64,000 nt of DNA from CAVZCC01 sp963773765 (GTDB lineage Bacteria; Actinomycetota; Acidimicrobiia; Acidimicrobiales; Microtrichaceae), in assembly GCA_963773765.1 (NCBI GenBank), contig CAVZCC010000001.1, positions 1,647,748 to 1,711,747 on the forward strand, written 5' to 3'. A model generated the notes under the pieces. The model was not told the DNA's origin, did not search any database, and saw only the letters and a list, made by a program, of their open reading frames with translations. A program made the translations under genes and the position numbers. Positions within the stretch are counted from its first letter, which is position 1. Every line of letters begins with the position of its first letter. Shown here piece by piece: positions 60,978 to 64,000 of the stretch.

Positions 60978-61405
60978 ATGAGGAAGACCAGTCCGTTCAT
61001 CGCCCTGCTTCTGCTCGCCCTGTTAGCTGTCGGCTGCCGGGCCGGCACCGTGGACTACGTCGTGGACGGCGACACCGTCGACGTGAACAGCGTCCGCGTC
61101 CGCGTCGATCGGCTACGACACGCCCGAGCGGGGCGAGTGCGGCTACGCCGAGGCCAAGGCCCGGGTCCAGCAACTCGTCGGCGGGCAGGGCGTCGTCGTG
61201 CTGCCCGTGGACGGCCGGGACGCACGTCGACCGCTACGGCCGCGAGTTGGCCTACATCCGGCGCAACGACTTCGACCTCGGCAAGGTGCTGATCAGCGAG
61301 GGTCTCGCCCACGCCCGCTACGACAGCCTCGACGGCTACGACCGGCACCCGCTGCAGGACGAGTACCGGGCGCTCGACGCGGCCACGCGGAACCTGTGCG
61401 AGTAG
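60978..61405 (+). CDS. SNase-like thermonuclease, lipoprotein signal, frameshifted
   Basis: About 142 residues. Signal peptide MRKTSPFIALLLLALLAVGC with lipobox-like AVGC, then the nuclease core TVDYVVDGDTVDVNSVRVR, IGYDTPERGECGYAEAKARV and DRYGRELAYIRRNDFDLG, KVLISEGLAHARYDS. The Asp, Arg and Glu of the staphylococcal nuclease active site are represented (DGDT, DTPERGE, DRYGR). Indels near 61108 and 61215. Exported, surface-anchored nuclease likely. Confidence 0.83.
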
Positions 61406-61414
61406 CGACTGGGC

Positions 61415-61765
61415 CTACTCCGCGATTGTGTTTGCGACGGTGATCAGTCGTGCTTCTTCAGCCGTCTTGGCCGCGTGGTGTTCGCGGCAGAGCAGGTGCA
61501 GATTCTTGGGATCGTTGATGGCGGACGGTGACCAGCCCGCTGCTGCGAGGAGTGACCCGCGCCAGATGTGGTCGAGCTCAAGGCCTGTTGTGTTCCCGCA
61601 ACCGGCCACGGCGCATCGTTCTCCGTCTCGTTCTGCCACCCGGTTGCGGAGTTCGTTCCACTCGGGAGAGTCCGGGCGCCAGGATGTGTCCTCGATACGG
61701 AGTCCGGCCGTCCGAACTGCACGTTCATCGAGGGCGAGCAGCAGCGACAGCGACCTGTTGCTCAT
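61415..61765 (-). CDS. HNH endonuclease domain protein
   Basis: 116 residues. HNH motif: RVAERDGERCAVAGCGNTTG, LELDHIWRGSLLAAAGW, DPKNLHLLCREHHAAKT, with the metal-site Cys pairs and the His residues. It overlaps the upstream winged-helix gene by 41 bases in another frame. Given the density of indels, both may be one protein of about 190 residues (DNA-binding domain plus nuclease). Restriction or DNA-repair function cannot be decided. Confidence 0.78.
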   Translation of the reverse strand: MSNRSLSLLLALDERAVRTAGLRIEDTSWRPDSPEWNELRNRVAERDGERCAVAGCGNTTGLELDHIWRGSLLAAAGWSPSAINDPKNLHLLCREHHAAKTAEEARLITVANTIAE

Positions 61766-62012
61766 CGAGTTCCTCGACTAGGCGGGCGCACGAGTCGCCA
61801 AGTTCGATGATTCCGTTGTCCGCCAGGACCTGAAGCGGATACCTCCGGTCCCACTTCAGGTCGGGGTGTCGGGCCTGGATCGCTCGTCTGATGTCGGCAA
61901 GGGACGCCTCGCCTCCTGCCTCAGTGATCACGCGCAGCGCGATGGGCTGGAACTGTCGACGTAGCGCCGGCTGCATCCGGTATCGGACGTAGTCCTCGGT
62001 CGCTGAGCTCAC
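61725..62012 (-). CDS. winged-helix-like protein upstream of HNH
   Basis: 95 residues from GTG 62012 (MSSATEDYVRYRMQPALRRQ). The segment PIALRVITEAGGEASLADIR, RAIQARHPDLKWDRRYPLQV, LADNGIIELGDS has the spacing of a winged helix domain. It probably supplies DNA binding for the HNH nuclease, either as partner or as the N-terminal domain of a single frameshifted protein. Confidence 0.6.
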   Translation of the reverse strand: MSSATEDYVRYRMQPALRRQFQPIALRVITEAGGEASLADIRRAIQARHPDLKWDRRYPLQVLADNGIIELGDSCARLVEELDEQQVAVAAARPR

Positions 62013-62284
62013 CTGGCCAACGTAACCGGCCAACAGCGGACAGGCCATCGATCAGTACGGGAAGGCCGCCCGCTTCATGGCGTATGGCTGGGCATCGTCA
62101 CAGCACGATGAGCGGAACCGATCACCGAGTGGCCCCGGTGCACCTAGCCCGCCAATCCCGGGCCACCTCCGGCACGCTCAACTTCGCAGCATCAAGTCGT
62201 TGCAGTGAGCGCTACCTCGTCCCACTCTGGCAGGATGCTGGAACCGCAGGGGCCGGGGTTGGCTCTTGCAGGGGGGGCGTCATC

Positions 62285-63160
62285 GTGAAGCGAGTCTGGA
62301 TTGTTGCGGCTTGCATTGGGATCCTCGGCGTGGCCTGCACCGCACAACCGCCTGAGCCACCGCCCACGACGGTCGCAGCCCCGACCACCTTCACGGCGTC
62401 CTTCGCGCAGCTCAACAACTCCGCAGCGAGCAGGTTCTACGTCGGCTGGGAGAACCCGACACCGACCGCCCCTCTACCCAGATTCAGCGTGGCCGACTAC
62501 CCAGCTGGAACGAAGCTCACGTTCACCGGGACTGCCCTCTGGGGTATGAGTGCGCTGGTGGGAGCTGGCGGCGACAACACCCCGCTTGTCACGCCCGACT
62601 GGCTCATGTGCATGAGGATCATTGACCAACTCTCGAACTCAGTCCTGCCCGGAAGTGAGGCGTGCTCGCCAATCACTGCGCCAGTAGCGGAGAGCTTCCC
62701 CTGGGCAACTGTGGGGACCCTGCCCGCCTCGGGCGACGTGCAACCGGCGCCGCAGTTCGAGTTGGTACCCCCGAAGGGCCACGTTGCGCCGTGCATTGGG
62801 ATCAGCTACCTGGTCTGCACGCCCATCTACGTCAACACTTCAGAGTTGTTCACGCTGGACACGAGCGGCGCCGCAACGAACCCGAACACGACACCGTCTC
62901 CGGCCATCCAGCCGCCGTACATTGAGGTTCCAATCGGCGAGTCCGTCACCGTGACCACGTCGGGGTCGTGCCCGACGTGGAGGGCCAGCTCTTGGACTTA
63001 CTACAGCGGAACCCAGGGCGACGGCCCGCCCGTGACCCTCTCGAACCAGACCCTGCAATCGGTCACGGTGACAGCGAACTGGCAAGCCAAGTCGGTTGTC
63101 GTGAGTTGCATGTCGGGGAGCGCCTTCCTCGACACCCTCAATGTGACCGTTCGCCCCTGA
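62285..63160 (+). CDS. putative lipoprotein, function unknown
   Basis: Intact 291 residues from GTG 62285. Signal MKRVWIVAACIGILGVACTA with lipobox GVAC, a Pro/Thr linker (QPPEPPPTTVAAPTT), and a Cys-containing beta-rich domain (YVGWENPTPTAPLPRFSVAD; GSCPTWRASSWTYYSG). Its organisation, including a 'VLPGSEACSPITAP' stretch, recalls the neighbouring lipoprotein at 63327 ('ALPGSENCTVRGSD'), so the two may be distantly related. Codon use looks less GC-biased than in the left half of the window. Confidence 0.82.
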   Translation: MKRVWIVAACIGILGVACTAQPPEPPPTTVAAPTTFTASFAQLNNSAASRFYVGWENPTPTAPLPRFSVADYPAGTKLTFTGTALWGMSALVGAGGDNTPLVTPDWLMCMRIIDQLSNSVLPGSEACSPITAPVAESFPWATVGTLPASGDVQPAPQFELVPPKGHVAPCIGISYLVCTPIYVNTSELFTLDTSGAATNPNTTPSPAIQPPYIEVPIGESVTVTTSGSCPTWRASSWTYYSGTQGDGPPVTLSNQTLQSVTVTANWQAKSVVVSCMSGSAFLDTLNVTVRP

Positions 63161-63326
63161 CGCTGGCACTTCCCTTCCGGCCACCGGTCACACGGGGGAC
63201 CGGAGCCTCTTGCATGCCTCAACTGCGGGACGGCGGCCGGCCGACCTCCACCACCGGACGTACGGCGTGGCACCTACCCTGCAGACCTGCCACCCTTCCC
63301 TCAGGCGAACACCCTGGAGGGGAATC

Positions 63327-63839
63327 ATGAAGTCACCACGCACAGCTCTGCTGGTCGCGCTCGTCATGCTGGCCGCAGCAGCCTGCACACCGGTTGGCTC
63401 AGAGGCGACGACCACGACAGCGCCGACGGCCACGTCAGGCCTGCGGGAGGTGTACTTGCCGGAGATCCTTCCTCCGGGATTCTCGCGGCGTCCTGGCGAC
63501 GTGCTGATCGACCCAAGCCGGTACCCGGCCGGGGCGGTTATTGATGGGAGCGCTCAGCCGTTCGGTGGGTCTCCAGGAGACATCGTCTGTGTGAGCATTG
63601 TCATCGAGGGCTCTGCAACGGCGCTTCCGGGATCGGAGAACTGCACCGTGCGCGGTAGCGATAATCCCGTTCTCAAGACGAACCCCGTGCCGCTTGTCGC
63701 AGGTCAGGTTGACTACCGCCTCTTGGGCACCTGCGGTGGCACCCCTTGTTTGACCATGTCGGTCTGGACCCGCATCCGGCTGGTAACGACCGTCGCCGCC
63801 CTGCCGACGGGTAGGTCGTGGAGGACATCGTCTGGATGA
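63327..63839 (+). CDS. putative lipoprotein, function unknown
   Basis: 170 residues. Signal MKSPRTALLVALVMLAAAAC with Cys20 of a lipobox, a Thr-rich linker (TTTTAPTATSG), then YLPEILPPGFSRRPGDVLID and ALPGSENCTVRGSDNPVLKT. GGAGGGGA precedes the ATG. The last 20 or so residues may be out of frame. The stop overlaps the first ATG of the excisionase-like gene (ATGA). Confidence 0.8.
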   Translation: MKSPRTALLVALVMLAAAACTPVGSEATTTTAPTATSGLREVYLPEILPPGFSRRPGDVLIDPSRYPAGAVIDGSAQPFGGSPGDIVCVSIVIEGSATALPGSENCTVRGSDNPVLKTNPVPLVAGQVDYRLLGTCGGTPCLTMSVWTRIRLVTTVAALPTGRSWRTSSG

Positions 63840-64000
63840 GCACCGCCGCCGCAGCCCGCTACCTCGGGCTCACGCAGCGGACGCTGTACCGGTTCATCGA
63901 CGACGGCGACCTCCCGGCCTACCGGTTCGGTCGCGTCATCCGGCTCAAGCGGTCCGACGTGGACGACTTCATCGAACGCTGCCGCATCGTGCCGGGGACG
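63818..64000 (+). CDS. excisionase/AlpA-like helix-turn-helix protein, 3' end outside window
   Basis: The visible part begins VEDIVWMSTAAAARYLGLTQ from GTG 63818 (ATG 63836 is an alternative) and continues RTLYRFIDDGDLPAYRFGRV, IRLKRSDVDDFIERCRIV. This is the short DNA-binding module of Xis/AlpA proteins. Such proteins direct element excision and normally precede the integrase gene. Together with the tRNA-Met fragment at 45938 it suggests the right part of an integrative island. Confidence 0.82.
   Translation, partial: MEDIVWMSTAAAARYLGLTQRTLYRFIDDGDLPAYRFGRVIRLKRSDVDDFIERCRIVPGT

Larger units (their letters stand above)
45938..64000. mobile_element. putative tRNA-Met-integrated genomic island (right end beyond window)
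   Basis: The left edge is the 3' tRNA-Met fragment with its terminator. Just inside are tandem 12-base repeats (46097-46119) such as integrases use as arm sites. The right side of the window ends in an excisionase-like gene (63818 onward), which normally adjoins the integrase and the rebuilt tRNA gene. The genes between are accessory in type: duplicated desulfinase modules, lipoproteins, nucleases. No integrase is seen inside the window, so the element is an inference. Confidence 0.45.

Overview
The window is high-GC DNA with dense, ATGA/TGATG-coupled genes, FurA-KatG, Rph, AfsR/MalT-type LuxR regulators and a Sap/GAP-family protein. Together these suggest an actinobacterium, possibly of the Acidimicrobiia, though placement below phylum is inference. 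At least half of the longer genes carry one or more single-base frameshifts between stretches of perfectly conserved protein. The even spread of these shifts, with intact genes between them, looks like uncorrected long-read indels rather than real gene decay. Frameshifted genes are therefore given as one CDS each, with approximate shift positions.

Region 1 (1-7.6 kb) holds the end of an alpha/beta hydrolase, a divergent SDR, and an operon TetR - sulfotransferase - alkylsulfatase-like MBL protein - SDR - zinc alcohol dehydrogenase - cytochrome P450 (cluster A). Region 2 (7.6-13.8 kb) has a response-regulator/thioredoxin-reductase fusion, a CPYC thioredoxin-reductase-like flavoprotein, and a divergent XRE-cupin regulator coupled to a MalT-type LuxR regulator. 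Region 3 (13.8-24.1 kb) has an ABC export operon, an O-methyltransferase, an Hsp20/MerR pair, an esterase, a rifamycin phosphotransferase (rph) with a RAE-like element upstream, and a LysR gene divergent from a TauE/SafE transporter. Region 4 (24.3-34.6 kb) has a ZIP transporter, furA-katG, a CYP153-like P450, a giant cyclase-domain LuxR regulator with a SnoaL-like partner, a tiny membrane protein and a truncated RidA gene.

Region 5 (34.6-45.7 kb, minus strand) is one long operon-like run. A TetR gene leads into cluster B, a rearranged paralogue of cluster A (ADH, SDR, sulfotransferase, MBL, second SDR, P450). It continues into cysD - cysNC - a TIM-barrel isomerase-like gene - a truncated cysQ. 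The sulfotransferase therefore sits with genes that make its donor PAPS and would recycle its product PAP. Both clusters share a TetR operator-like sequence. In both MBL proteins the first metal-binding His of HxHxDH is Gln, and in both P450s the ExxR Glu is Asp. This sulfonation-linked pathway of unknown substrate is one of the two most interesting systems here.

Region 6 (45.9-64 kb) begins with a 3' tRNA-Met fragment and ends with an excisionase-like gene, as expected for an integrative island whose integrase lies beyond the window. It carries two copies, about 12 kb apart, of a module TetR - DszB-like desulfinase - rhodanese, each with an ACAATGTGT inverted repeat in front of the desulfinase. 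Between the copies lie a Sap/GAP-family membrane protein, a small conserved protein, a MalT-type LuxR regulator, a lipoprotein, a membrane protein and two DUF1254/DUF1214 proteins. Four copies of a 17-bp palindrome near the starts of these genes suggest a local regulon. A nitrilase-family hydrolase, a secreted SNase-like nuclease, a winged-helix/HNH gene and two lipoproteins complete the region. The duplicated desulfinase-rhodanese module is the second system of highest interest.
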